Source: Streptomyces rhizosphaerihabitans (GTDB lineage Bacteria; Actinomycetota; Actinomycetes; Streptomycetales; Streptomycetaceae). From it: a stretch of 64,000 nucleotides of DNA. The stretch is from positions 1 through 64,000 of the forward strand of contig NZ_JAODTZ010000023.1 of NCBI RefSeq assembly GCF_025399795.1. Reading direction: 5' to 3'. This document shows, one piece after another, positions 1 to 8,209 of this stretch (its first letter is position 1; every line of letters starts with the position of its first letter). Under the pieces are notes generated by a model that searched no databases, was not told where the DNA came from, and saw only the letters and a program-made list of their open reading frames with translations. Position numbers and translations under genes: made by a program.

Positions 1-412
1 AGGCGAGCTGGAACGTCACGTCGTGCACGTCGGTGTCATAGGCGTGGATGCGCAGGACGAAGCGCGTGCCGTCCTTGACGTCGGTCGCGACGGTGCCCCA
101 CTCGGTGCCGTGCGTGGTGTACGCGTTGTTGTTGCACAGGCTGGTGTGGTCGACGAACACCACACAGGCGTCCAGGAACGCCGCCTCCGGCGTGTTCGCG
201 CCGAGTCGGATGTTGATGTCACCGCACCGCGAGGAAGTGGTGTAGGTGCCGTACTCCTTGGCGGCTCCCTGGTAGTGGTACGTCAGGGTCTTGGCGCCGC
301 CGTAGCAGCTGACCGCGGCGGCCGAGGACTGTGCGGAGGCGGGCGCGACTCCCACTCCCAGCAGCGCGGCCGCGGTGAACAGAACCGAGGCGAACGCCCT
401 GCTTCTGATCAT
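1..412 (-). CDS. small secreted protein, 3' end cut by window edge
   Basis: The reading frame opens at an ATG at 412 and is still open at base 1, so only the last few residues are probably missing. The first ~28 residues form a classical signal peptide (MIRSR, a hydrophobic core, then APASA before QSS). The mature part has four or more cysteines and motifs SCYGGAK, SRCGDINIRL, DACVVF and WGTVATDVKDGTRF. The next gene upstream (439-828) has the same architecture, so the two are tandem paralogs. I do not recognise a named family. An extracellular disulfide-stabilised domain is an inference. Confidence 0.8.
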   Translation of the reverse strand, partial: MIRSRAFASVLFTAAALLGVGVAPASAQSSAAAVSCYGGAKTLTYHYQGAAKEYGTYTTSSRCGDINIRLGANTPEAAFLDACVVFVDHTSLCNNNAYTTHGTEWGTVATDVKDGTRFVLRIHAYDTDVHDVTFQLA

Positions 413-438
413 GGTGGTCTCCGTTCGGGTGAGGGGGG

Positions 439-828
439 TCAGAAGGCGATCTGTATGGTGGCCGAACTGCCTTCAAGGTCCACGCCGTTGGGCACGGTGA
501 ACCTGGTGCCGTCCAGGACGTCGGTGGCGATGGTCGTCCAGCTCCGGCGGACTTTGGTCCAGTAGTTGCAGACCCCGGTCTTCTCGAACGTCACGCAGGC
601 GACGACGTAGTCCGCGTCGCCGCCGGTGACGCGCATGTTGATGTCCGTACAGCGGCTGGTGGTCCGGTACGGGCCGAAGTCGCGCACCTCCCCGTAGTGC
701 ACCGTGACTGCCCCGTCGTAACAGCTCGTGGCGGCGGCGGTGGTGGCGGCCGAGGCGGGCGCCGGAACGGTGAAGCCCAGGGTGACGAGCAGGGCTACGA
801 GGGACGCGCGTGCGAACCGGTGGGGCAT
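439..828 (-). CDS. small secreted protein, paralog of the adjacent gene
   Basis: A 129-residue protein starting at MPHRFARAS, because the signal peptide begins there (positive N-terminus, hydrophobic core, PAPASA). An upstream in-frame extension to 960 overlaps the muramidase gene and lacks protein-like character. The mature part shares with its neighbour SCYDGA, the block TTSRCTDINMRV, a Cys in VVACVTF, and the C-terminal pattern WTTIATDVLDGTRFTV. It lies 26 bases from its paralog in the same direction, probably in one transcript. Function unknown. The repeated CTDIN/CGDIN block would be the natural profile seed. Confidence 0.8.
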   Translation of the reverse strand: MPHRFARASLVALLVTLGFTVPAPASAATTAAATSCYDGAVTVHYGEVRDFGPYRTTSRCTDINMRVTGGDADYVVACVTFEKTGVCNYWTKVRRSWTTIATDVLDGTRFTVPNGVDLEGSSATIQIAF

Positions 829-854
829 GGGGATGCTCCCCGGTACGGCCGGGA

Positions 855-2204
855 TCACCGGTTGGCCAGACGGTCCAGATCGGCCTGGGTGCCGTTGAAC
901 ACGTCCCCGGTCGCCGGTGCCTGAACGCCCGGGAAAAGTGCGGCGTCGGTGTACTGCCACATCGCCCAGGTCGTCGAGCCGTTCGGAACTGGCGGCTGGG
1001 TGATCGACTGGCGGTAGTCCGCGAGTTGCAGCGGATACCGGGCGAAGGCGGTGGTCGAACCCATGCAGTCGTCCAGGAAGGACTTCTGGGTGTAGATGAT
1101 CGGAGTGCGGCCGAAGGCCGCCTCCACCCGGTCGAGCCAGGCCTTGGCGTCGCTCACCGTGCCGTAGGTGGGGCAGCGCCCACTGCCGTCGTCCATGCGT
1201 TCCAGGTCGAATATCGGCGGCAGGTCGCCCGCACGCTGCCCGGTGTACCCGGTCGCCCGCACCGCGGCGATGAACCGGTCGGCCTGCGCGGCACCCGTGT
1301 CGGCCGCCGTGCCCGTGTAGAAGTGGTAGGGCGCGACGGCCAGCCCTGCGGCCCAGGCCTCCTGAAGGTCGGTGGCGAGGTATTCGTCGGTGACGTTCAT
1401 GCCCCGGGTGGCCTTGACCGTCGCGAACTCGGCACCCGAGGCCCGCACGGCCTTCCAGTCGATCGGCGCGCCGCCCGGGTGCTGGTACTTGGCCGTGTCC
1501 AGGCCGTCGATCGCGTAGCCGGCCGGGCGCGGTGGCGTGCAGTACGTGTTACGACTGGACCAGTCCACCAACTTCGCCCAGGTGTTCGGGCCCGCCACGC
1601 CGTCGGCGCTGAGGTTGGCGCAGTGCTGCAGCTCGATGACCCGGGACGCGGTCCCGCCCCCGAAGTCGCCGTCGATCGTCAGCGGCGGATAGTGGAACGC
1701 GTCCATGGCCAGGTTCAGACGGCACTGCAATTCCTTGACTTCAGTGCCCTTCGCGCCCTGTTGCAGTGTGGGGCGCGTGTCGGTGTGGCCGCACACGGTC
1801 GTCTGCGCCGTGCTCGACGTGCCCTTGGTCGCACAGGTGTGCGGTTGCGCGGCCCAGGTGTTCAGCGCCGCCCAGGTCTGCGGGCCGAGCACACCGTCCG
1901 CGCCCAGCCCGGCACACCGCTGGAACTCCTTGACGCGTGTTTCCGTTCCGGCCCCGAACGAGCCGTCCGCCGCGATCGGCGTGTACCGGCTCGGCTTCGT
2001 CGCCAGATCGAGTTCGCACTGCGCTTCGACCGCCGAGTCCCCCGTCGATCCCCGCTGCAGCGTGGGCTGTGCGCTCGTGTGCCCGCAGACCGCGACCGCG
2101 GCGGTTGCGGAGGACTGCGCCGCCTGTACCGCCGTCGGCCCGTACAGGGGCAGGGCCGCTGCCACGGCGAGGGTCAGACCCCGCAGAAGCGTCCTTTGTC
2201 CCAT
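855..2204 (-). CDS. secreted GH25 lysozyme with two peptidoglycan-binding domains
   Basis: A 449-residue secreted muramidase predicted to cleave the glycan strand of peptidoglycan. Residues 1-29 are a signal peptide. Residues ~38-120 and ~136-220 are two similar peptidoglycan-binding repeats (each CGHT..RPTLQ..., then ADGSFGAGT or IDGDFGGGT, then GADGVLGPQTW or SADGVAGPNTW). Residues ~228-449 are the GH25 barrel: AIDGLDTAKYQ with D233/D236, WKAVRASGAEFATVKATRG, YHFY, PPIFDLE with D333/E335 in the catalytic position, PIIYTQKSF, WQYTDAA and a final DVFNGTQADLDRLA. Length and domain order fit actinobacterial GH25 enzymes. A cell-wall remodelling or competitor-lysis role is inferred. Confidence 0.92.
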   Translation of the reverse strand: MGQRTLLRGLTLAVAAALPLYGPTAVQAAQSSATAAVAVCGHTSAQPTLQRGSTGDSAVEAQCELDLATKPSRYTPIAADGSFGAGTETRVKEFQRCAGLGADGVLGPQTWAALNTWAAQPHTCATKGTSSTAQTTVCGHTDTRPTLQQGAKGTEVKELQCRLNLAMDAFHYPPLTIDGDFGGGTASRVIELQHCANLSADGVAGPNTWAKLVDWSSRNTYCTPPRPAGYAIDGLDTAKYQHPGGAPIDWKAVRASGAEFATVKATRGMNVTDEYLATDLQEAWAAGLAVAPYHFYTGTAADTGAAQADRFIAAVRATGYTGQRAGDLPPIFDLERMDDGSGRCPTYGTVSDAKAWLDRVEAAFGRTPIIYTQKSFLDDCMGSTTAFARYPLQLADYRQSITQPPVPNGSTTWAMWQYTDAALFPGVQAPATGDVFNGTQADLDRLANR

Positions 2205-2610
2205 CTGGTGTTCCCCCTCATGTGAGTCGCCGGGAGGTCCCCGGCAGGGCCATGCTGGCAGCGGTCGTCCTGGAGGCCGGATCCCCTTGCCCGGATTGGG
2301 ACGCCGGGACAGTCACGCGCCTGTGACCTGCGGGGGCGGGTCACCGATGGGATGAGCACGGGACACGGGCGGCGGAGGCGGAGCACGACGGGGAGGCGCA
2401 GCGGGGTGCTGAGTGAGGCGGAAGATGTCCGGTCCCGGGTTTCGGCGGCGCGACGCGGCGGGGTCGGTGGGCGACCGGCCGTGCTTGGCGGACAGGATGA
2501 TCGTGGTGCTGCCGGCCAGGTTCCGCTCGGCGATCTCCGAAGCAAGGGCACCGAACCGGGCGTTGACGAAGTCCCTTTATTGTGAGGCTTGTCGTCCTAG
2601 ACTCCCGCCC
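2205..2610. other. intergenic region, no gene seen
   Basis: It lies between the divergent muramidase gene (minus) and the first TIR gene (plus), so it should hold both promoters. Short frames here have no family features. Around 2554-2600 there is a stretch less GC-rich than its surroundings (TTGACG at ~2554, then TTTATTGTGA), a possible promoter for the TIR gene. I see no clear ribosome binding site before the ATG at 2611. Confidence 0.4.
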
Positions 2611-3231
2611 ATGGACGGGATCATCGGTGACGTGGCCACGGCCGTCGGGCTGGTGACCACGCTGGCGTCAACGTACTTCGGCTACCTCGGCGTTCGGCAT
2701 TTGATTCGACGACGGCACGGCGGTCGGCCCGAGGGGGAACCGGTGGCGCAGCCGTTGTCGGGACCGACCGGATCAGTGGCCGCCCCTGGGGACAACCGCC
2801 CTGGCGCGCAGGGTGCGTACGACGTCTTCGTGTCGTACGCGGACACGGAGAGCGGTGCGGCGGAACGGCTGGCGGGGTGCCTGCGGGAGGCGGACGCCTC
2901 GGTGTTCCTGGTGCGGTGGGTCGAGCCGGGGCTGATCCCGCTCATGGAGGCCGAACGGGCTCTGGAAGGAGCCGCGTTGGGGGTGCTCCTCTTCGGGCGT
3001 ACGACGATGGATGACGCCCGGATCGCCGACGAGTACGCGGCGCTCCTCCAGCGCGCGCACCAGGGCGGCCTCCGCTTCGTACCGGCGCCGGTCGACGATG
3101 TCACGCTCCCGGCGTTCGCCGCCGTCCGTCAGCCGGTGGACCTGCGCGCCCCCGGCTCCGCCCGGTACGAGGCCGAGGTCGGGCGGCTGATGCGGATCGT
3201 GCGTGGACGGCGCCGCGTGCCGGACGCGTGA
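2611..3231 (+). CDS. membrane-anchored TIR domain protein
   Basis: A 206-residue protein. Residues ~5-30 (IIGDVATAVGLVTTLASTYF) look like a single membrane segment, followed by a basic stretch HLIRRRHGGR and a linker. A TIR fold starts at ~72 (YDVFVSYADTESG) and continues through LAGCLREADASVFL, ALEGAALGVLLFG, an Asp/Glu-rich helix (DDARIADEYAALLQ) and FVPAPVDD. The Glu in DEYAALL sits where bacterial TIR NADases carry their catalytic Glu (family knowledge), but enzymatic activity is unproven. The ATG at 2611 is chosen because an upstream extension to 2413 is not protein-like. It lies 303 bases before a second TIR gene, with a repeat between. Confidence 0.82.
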   Translation: MDGIIGDVATAVGLVTTLASTYFGYLGVRHLIRRRHGGRPEGEPVAQPLSGPTGSVAAPGDNRPGAQGAYDVFVSYADTESGAAERLAGCLREADASVFLVRWVEPGLIPLMEAERALEGAALGVLLFGRTTMDDARIADEYAALLQRAHQGGLRFVPAPVDDVTLPAFAAVRQPVDLRAPGSARYEAEVGRLMRIVRGRRRVPDA

Positions 3232-3534
3232 TGCCTCATGCGATCCCTCACCTGACGCCTGACGCCTGACGCCTGACGCCTGACGCCTGACGCCTGACGC
3301 CTGACGCCTGACGGACCGGTACAGGCTGCTCCTGGGGGGACGTTCGTGGGGGTGCAGGGAAGCGCGTGCAGGCACCAGGATCCTCGTCCTACCGCATTGG
3401 GTGCCCGTAGGGGACCAGTTACGCGAAGGCCGGCCGGAGAGGGGTATTCCGCCCGTACTTTGGTCGCCCGCAGTGGACGGTTCGGTTCTGCCGCGTACCG
3501 GGAGTCCGGCGGTCGGTCGAGGAGGTCCGCACGG
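3232..3534. other. spacer between the TIR genes
   Basis: No gene. It contains the 63-base heptamer repeat (3251-3313, listed separately) and, at its end, the ribosome binding site GGAGG at 3521-3525 that fixes the TTG start of the next gene at 3535. Confidence 0.6.
3251..3313. repeat. nine perfect tandem copies of heptamer CCTGACG
   Basis: The unit CCTGACG is repeated nine times without a mismatch (63 bases), 19 bases after the stop of the first TIR gene. The unit length is not a multiple of three and no gene reads through it. Such perfect short tandem repeats are prone to copy-number change, so it may vary between strains. Confidence 0.97.
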
Positions 3535-5037
3535 TTGAACCAGTCCCTCTCCGAGGAATTGCCACCGCCCTACGACGTGTTCCTCTCCTATGCGGCCGAC
3601 GACGCCGCCTGGGCCAGGACCCTGGCCGAACAGCTGGCCGGGCACGGGCTGTCGCCCTTCCTCGACCAGTGGAGCATCGAGCCGGGCGACATAGTCCTCC
3701 ACCGAGTGGAGGACGCCCTGCGCGCCTCAGCCCACGGGATCGCCGTGATCAGCCCGGCGTCCGTGCGCGACGCGCGCGCCATGGACGAGTACGCCGTGCT
3801 GGCCACCGAGGCCGCTTCGCGCGGCCTGCGCTTCATCCCGGTGCTCCTCGGACATGTGCCCACGCCCCCGTTCGCCGCCCACCGCGTCTGGCGGGACTTC
3901 AGCGACGCCACCGGCCGGGAGTTCACGCTGCGGGCCGCCGAACTCGCCGCCGTCATCGCGGACCGCCCCGCCGGGGCGGACGGCTCCCCTTCCCCGGACA
4001 CCCTCCGCGCCACCCACCCCACTCCGCCCCGGCCGGTCACACCTCCGCCCCGTCCCGCCTTCGTCGTCTGCTACGCCCCGGGTGACGCCACGTACGGCTC
4101 GCGGCTGGCCGGGCAACTGCGCGTGGCCGGGCTGCCGGTGTGGTCGACGGACGATCTCCGTCCCGGAGACGCCCACTTCTGGACGATCAGACAGCAACTC
4201 CGTCACGCGGTAGCGGTCGTTGTGGTGATGACTCCCCGGTCGCAGGACTCCGACGACGTCACCCGCATGATCCTGGAGGGCCAGGTACACGGGAGGCCCT
4301 TCGTGCCCGTACTGCTGGACGGCGACGTCAACTACCACCTGGCCGCCACCTGGTACGTGGACGCCCGCGACGGAGCCCTGCTCGACACGGCGCGACTCGA
4401 CCTGCTGCGCCAACTGCACGAGGACGTCCGGGAGAACCGCCCCGTGCGGCTTCCCGAGGCGGCACACCGCTTGTCCGGCGGCTCGCGGCGCCCGGTGGTG
4501 GCCATGACGGGCTCCGCCGGGCTCGAAAGGCTGCGCGCCCATCTCGCCGAGGACGAGTACGAGCACGCCGACCTGCTCACCACGCGGCTCGTCCTGGAGG
4601 CGGCGGGCCGTCTCACGGAGGGCTGGCTGCGCGAACGGCAGGCCAACGGAGTCCCGTTGGACCTGTTGGCCGGCATCGACGCGCTGTGGAACGCGCGTTC
4701 CGACGGCCGCCAGGGCTTCGGCCGACAGCTCGCGCAGACCCCCGCCCGTGGCCGACGTGCCCCGCGCTTCACCGAGTTGGGTACGGCCCTGGGCTGGCGC
4801 GACGCCCCCGAGGCCCCCGTGCCCCGGCTCTACCGCGATTTCGTACGGCGGTCCGCACCCGTCGGCGAACTGGGCGGACCCAGGGCCGACTTGGAACCCG
4901 GCCCGCCCCGGCTCCCCGGATTCTTTCCCACCCTCCGGGATCCCGGACACGAGAACGACCCCGACTGGTACGACCGTTGGAGCTCAACCGTGCTGACTGC
5001 GCACGCACGGCTGCGCGAGTGGAAGGCTGCCCGCTGA
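3535..5037 (+). CDS. TIR-TIR-GUN4 fusion protein
   Basis: A 500-residue protein starting at TTG 3535, nine bases after GGAGG. The first TIR (residues ~12-145) begins YDVFLSYAADDAAWA and continues AEQLAGHGLSPFLDQW, DALRASAHGIAVISPASV, MDEYAVL and FIPVLLG. A Pro-rich linker (~150-172) leads to a second, more divergent TIR (~174-285): FVVCYAPGD, LAGQLRVAGLPVW, RHAVAVVVVMTPRS, MILEGQV, RPFVPVLLDG. The C-terminal ~175 residues match the GUN4 pattern: EYEHADLLTTRLVLEAA, LDLLAGIDALW, SDGRQGFGRQ, FTELGTALGW, LYRDFV and a late LPGFFPTLRD. GUN4 domains bind tetrapyrroles in phototrophs. Its role beside TIR here is unknown. The stop overlaps the next start by one base. Confidence 0.85.
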   Translation: MNQSLSEELPPPYDVFLSYAADDAAWARTLAEQLAGHGLSPFLDQWSIEPGDIVLHRVEDALRASAHGIAVISPASVRDARAMDEYAVLATEAASRGLRFIPVLLGHVPTPPFAAHRVWRDFSDATGREFTLRAAELAAVIADRPAGADGSPSPDTLRATHPTPPRPVTPPPRPAFVVCYAPGDATYGSRLAGQLRVAGLPVWSTDDLRPGDAHFWTIRQQLRHAVAVVVVMTPRSQDSDDVTRMILEGQVHGRPFVPVLLDGDVNYHLAATWYVDARDGALLDTARLDLLRQLHEDVRENRPVRLPEAAHRLSGGSRRPVVAMTGSAGLERLRAHLAEDEYEHADLLTTRLVLEAAGRLTEGWLRERQANGVPLDLLAGIDALWNARSDGRQGFGRQLAQTPARGRRAPRFTELGTALGWRDAPEAPVPRLYRDFVRRSAPVGELGGPRADLEPGPPRLPGFFPTLRDPGHENDPDWYDRWSSTVLTAHARLREWKAAR

Positions 5038-6902
5038 TGCTGATCCTGATGGTGTTTCTACTCCTGCTGGGGGCCGCCGCGTGGGCCGGCTGGGCGGGAC
5101 GCGTACTGGTGCCCGCCGATCACGTCGGCATCGTCACCCGCCGTTTCGGCCGCTCCCACGACGATCCCGCGTTCAACGAGATCAATCCCGACAGCGCGAA
5201 GGGTGTGCACGCGCGCACCCTGCTCCCGGGCGGGTTCCACTGGCGCGCACCGGTGCTGCACACCGTGGAGTACGTCCCCCGCGTACACGTTCCGGCGGAG
5301 ATGATCGGCCTGGTCACAGCCACGGAGGGCAGGGACCGCACCGACGGGCGCATGCTGGGCCGCCATGTCGAGTGCAACAGTTTCCGGGACGGCCAGGCCT
5401 TCCTGCGCGGCGGCGGCGAACAGGGCGTCCAGGTGACGATGCTGGCCGGCGGTCAGTCGTACTACCTCAACACCCGGCTCTTCAAGGTCGAGATGCGCCC
5501 ACGCACCCATGTGCCGGCGGGCACGATCGGTCTGGTGCAGGCCAAGGCAGGGGCCGTACGGCCGCCGGACCAGCGGTTCGGCCGCCATGTCGAGTGCGAC
5601 AGCTTCCAGGACGGCCAGGCCTTCCTGTCCGGCGGCGGCGAGCAGGGCAAACAGCTGGCCATTCTGGGCGGCGGTACCTCGTACGCCATCAACCCGGCCC
5701 TGTTCGACGTCATCACGGTCGACAACGTGGCCGACTCGAGCGAGGGACTGACCAAGGCCCACCTCCGGGAGATCGCCATCAACGAGGGGTACGCCGGAGT
5801 GGTCGTCACCCTGGACGGGACCGAACCCCGGCAGGACGACGAGTCCGGCACGGTGGCCCCGCGGGTGCCAGGCCACAGCAGCTTCCGCCGGCCCTGGGAC
5901 TTCCTCGCGAACCAAGGACTGCGCGGTATCCAGGCGGAGACGCTGGGACAGGGCACCACGTACGCCCTCAATCCCTGGTTCGTCCGCGTGATGCTGATCC
6001 CGACCCGGGTGCTGATCCTCACCTGGCACAACAAGCAGGGCGCCGAGACCGACAACTACGACGCGGACCTCGGGCAGATCGTCGTCAACGTCCAGGGCTT
6101 CGACCTGGCGGTGACGCTCTCGCAGAACCTGCAGATCCCGCCGCGCGTGGCGCCGAAGCTGGTCAGCCAGTTCGGCAACGACCGCGACTCCGACCTGGGC
6201 GGCCTCGTGAACGACCGGGCCCCCATGAAGCGGTTCGTCCGGGACGTCCTCGGCCTGGCCGTCGCCGGATACTTCGCGGAGATCGCCACGACCAGCTCGG
6301 TGCTCGACTTCCTCGCCAGCTACCACGACGTCCGCAAGGAACTCACCGACCGGGTCATGCACGCGCTGGAGAAGTGGGAACTGGGCATGCTGGGCACCAC
6401 CCTCGGCAGCTTCACCCCCACGGACCCGGTCCTCCTGGAACGCCTCAAGGAGAAGTTCTACGAGGAGATGCGCGGCGAAAACCTCGGCGTGAGCCTGCAG
6501 AACGCCAAGCTGGAGGATCTGATCGACAAGTACCGCGCCCGGCAGGAATCCCGGCGGGTCGCCCTCGACCTCAAGGCGGAGGTGGCCCTGCTGGGCCCCG
6601 ACAACGTGTCGATGATCCGTATCGTGCGGGAGTTCGCCAAGTTCGACGTCCCGGAGTACATCGGCGGCGGCGACATCTCGGCACTCGTCCAGGCCCTCCC
6701 CATGACCACCATGCAGGACCTGCTCGCCCGGTTGCGCGAGCTGCGCACGGGCCAGGAGATCGCGGCCGCTCCGAAGCGGCGGGAACTGACCGAGGACGGG
6801 ACGGAGACGATCGACGCGGACACCGACGGGGTCGAGTACGAGGATCTGGGCGCGGACGCGGACGAGGAACACGACAGGCACGACGGGCACGATGAGGAGT
6901 AG
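5037..6902 (+). CDS. SPFH/flotillin-like membrane protein with repeated N-terminal modules
   Basis: A 621-residue protein. The ATG at 5037 shares its A with the stop of the TIR-TIR-GUN4 gene (TGATG), indicating translational coupling. Residues 1-20 are one membrane segment, followed by VPADHVGIVTRRFG, typical of SPFH starts. Similar modules recur at ~82 (VHVPAEMIGLV), ~157 (THVPAGTIGLV) and ~250 (GYAGVVVTL), each ending GG.SYYLN, GG.SYAIN or G.TYALNP. From ~330 comes the SPFH core and a charged helical part (LLERLKEKFYEEM, YRARQESRRVALDLKAE). The tail after ~585 is strongly acidic. SPFH proteins scaffold membrane microdomains. Here it may organise the two TIR proteins (inference). Confidence 0.83.
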   Translation: MLILMVFLLLLGAAAWAGWAGRVLVPADHVGIVTRRFGRSHDDPAFNEINPDSAKGVHARTLLPGGFHWRAPVLHTVEYVPRVHVPAEMIGLVTATEGRDRTDGRMLGRHVECNSFRDGQAFLRGGGEQGVQVTMLAGGQSYYLNTRLFKVEMRPRTHVPAGTIGLVQAKAGAVRPPDQRFGRHVECDSFQDGQAFLSGGGEQGKQLAILGGGTSYAINPALFDVITVDNVADSSEGLTKAHLREIAINEGYAGVVVTLDGTEPRQDDESGTVAPRVPGHSSFRRPWDFLANQGLRGIQAETLGQGTTYALNPWFVRVMLIPTRVLILTWHNKQGAETDNYDADLGQIVVNVQGFDLAVTLSQNLQIPPRVAPKLVSQFGNDRDSDLGGLVNDRAPMKRFVRDVLGLAVAGYFAEIATTSSVLDFLASYHDVRKELTDRVMHALEKWELGMLGTTLGSFTPTDPVLLERLKEKFYEEMRGENLGVSLQNAKLEDLIDKYRARQESRRVALDLKAEVALLGPDNVSMIRIVREFAKFDVPEYIGGGDISALVQALPMTTMQDLLARLRELRTGQEIAAAPKRRELTEDGTETIDADTDGVEYEDLGADADEEHDRHDGHDEE

Positions 6903-6977
6903 CCGACGACGACCGTCTCGGACCCGTCATCGGGCGCCGGAACTCCAGCCTCTCCGACCCCGCGACGGGGCAAGCGG

Positions 6978-7835
6978 TCAAGGTCCGAGTGCCCGCAGGC
7001 TCGCCGACCCGTTCAGCAGAGGTGGCACGACGCTGCGCCGTGCCGACCCGGGCAGGCAGAGGGCCGCTCGGATCCGGGCTGCGGGCAGGTCTGGTGTGGT
7101 GGACCACAGCAGGGCGGCCGTGCCGGTGACGAAGGGCGCGGCGGCGCTGGTCCCGCTGAAGGGCTGGTAGCCGCCGCCCGGTGCGGTCGTGAGGACCTGC
7201 AGGCCGGGTGCGCGCAGGCCTGAACGGCCGATGCCGATGCCGAGGTTGGCGCCGGGCAGCGGTCCGCCCAGCGGGTCGCAGGCAGTGACCGGCAGCGCCC
7301 AGGGATGGGCCATCAGCGGGGCGGGGCCGATGTGGCCGTGGTTTCCGGCGGCCACCACGACGAGAACGCCGCGGCTCCTGGCGTGGTCGAAGGCGTCGTC
7401 CAGCGCGCGGCTCCGGGTCAGCGCCCGGCCGCCGGCCCCGAGACTCAGATTGACGATCCACGCCCCGGCCTCCACGACGTCGACGACCGCCGTCGCGAGC
7501 CCGTCCGGGGTGAGCACCGGGCAACTGCCGCCCGACGGCGCCTCGCACAACACCGGCCGCAGCAGCAGGGTGCAGCCGGGGCAGAGCGCCGGAGCGGCGG
7601 AGCCTCGCCGCGCGCCGAGGATGCCCAGCACCGCCGTGCCGTGCCGGCAGGCGGCGCTGTCCGCGATCCGGCAGGCTGCGGGAGCGCCCGGCAGGGTGGT
7701 GATCCGGGCGCCCGCGAGGTCGGGATGACCGAGGTCTCCGGGCCCGTCGACCACTGCGACGACGATCTCGGGACTGCCTTCACCGGCCGTCACGGGCCCC
7801 GACAAGTGGGTGAGCTCCGACCACCAGGCGGTCAC
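6978..7835 (-). CDS. cytosolic subtilisin-like (S8) protease of the peptide cassette
   Basis: A 285-residue S8 peptidase domain with no signal peptide. The triad is visible: D30 (VAVVDGP), H65 (CRHGTAVLGIL) and S230 (FSGTSAAAPFVTG), with oxyanion N165 (VAAGNHGH). It lacks both an N-terminal inhibitor domain and a secretion signal, as in the PatA/PatG proteases that cut cyanobactin precursors inside the cell. It is the last gene of the operon. Its GTG start overlaps the stop of the upstream Cys-rich gene by four bases. The natural inference is that it cleaves the leader of the three small proteins encoded just upstream. Extra Cys residues (CPGC and others) may form disulfides or bind metal. 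Confidence 0.85.
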   Translation of the reverse strand: MTAWWSELTHLSGPVTAGEGSPEIVVAVVDGPGDLGHPDLAGARITTLPGAPAACRIADSAACRHGTAVLGILGARRGSAAPALCPGCTLLLRPVLCEAPSGGSCPVLTPDGLATAVVDVVEAGAWIVNLSLGAGGRALTRSRALDDAFDHARSRGVLVVVAAGNHGHIGPAPLMAHPWALPVTACDPLGGPLPGANLGIGIGRSGLRAPGLQVLTTAPGGGYQPFSGTSAAAPFVTGTAALLWSTTPDLPAARIRAALCLPGSARRSVVPPLLNGSASLRALGP

Positions 7836-8197
7836 TGCACGTACTGGGTGATGAGGCCCGCGGGGAGGTTGTGCGGCTGGAGGGCCTCCAGTGCGACCCT
7901 GGTTTTCGCTCCGCAGAACGGCTTGCCGGTCGTATCAGTGAGCGCATAGCAGTCGTCCGTCGCGCAGCACTCGTACTGGTTCCAGAAGTCCTTCTCCCCG
8001 AAGCACGGCACCAGCCCTTGGGGGCAGTTGTTGGGCGCGGTGCCGTTCTTGATGTTGATCATTTGGTTGACGTCCGTGACGGTGGTGAGTGCCATCATCC
8101 GGACCCCGGACACGGCCTGCGCGCCCGTCGAGGTGGTCGCGTACACGCCGATCGCGCGGCCTGTCGCGTGCTCCGCCGTGAGCCTGGGTATCTTCAA
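7832..8197 (-). CDS. Cys-rich small protein with PRLTAE leader (peptide A)
   Basis: A 121-residue protein starting at a TTG with a good upstream AGGAGTG. Residues 4-9 are PRLTAE, followed by G13, A15 and Y19, and GVRMMA at 31-36. All of these positions align exactly with peptide B encoded just upstream. The C-terminal half has six cysteines (NNCPQ, VPCFGE, ECCATDDC, PFCGAK). No classical signal peptide. It sits between peptide B and the subtilase, overlapping the protease gene by four bases. The conserved leader with a diverging Cys-rich C-terminus is the pattern of a processed precursor, but no product is known to me. Confidence 0.75.
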   Translation of the reverse strand: MKIPRLTAEHATGRAIGVYATTSTGAQAVSGVRMMALTTVTDVNQMINIKNGTAPNNCPQGLVPCFGEKDFWNQYECCATDDCYALTDTTGKPFCGAKTRVALEALQPHNLPAGLITQYVQ

Positions 8198-8209
8198 CTG
8201 CCTTCACTC

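Noticed and set aside
810..2225. Long plus-strand frame opposite the GH25 gene
   Set aside because: Antisense shadow rich in Arg/Val/Gly with no domain; the minus strand has clear GH25 motifs.
3251..3313. Heptamer array as origin iterons or CRISPR
   Set aside because: Unit too short, no spacers, no rep gene nearby.
3346..3534. N-terminal extension of the TIR-TIR-GUN4 frame
   Set aside because: GGAGG at ideal distance from TTG 3535 and no protein-like character upstream.
4140..5036. Upstream extension of the SPFH frame inside the TIR-TIR-GUN4 gene
   Set aside because: It is Arg/Pro-rich shadow sequence; the membrane helix starts exactly at ATG 5037.
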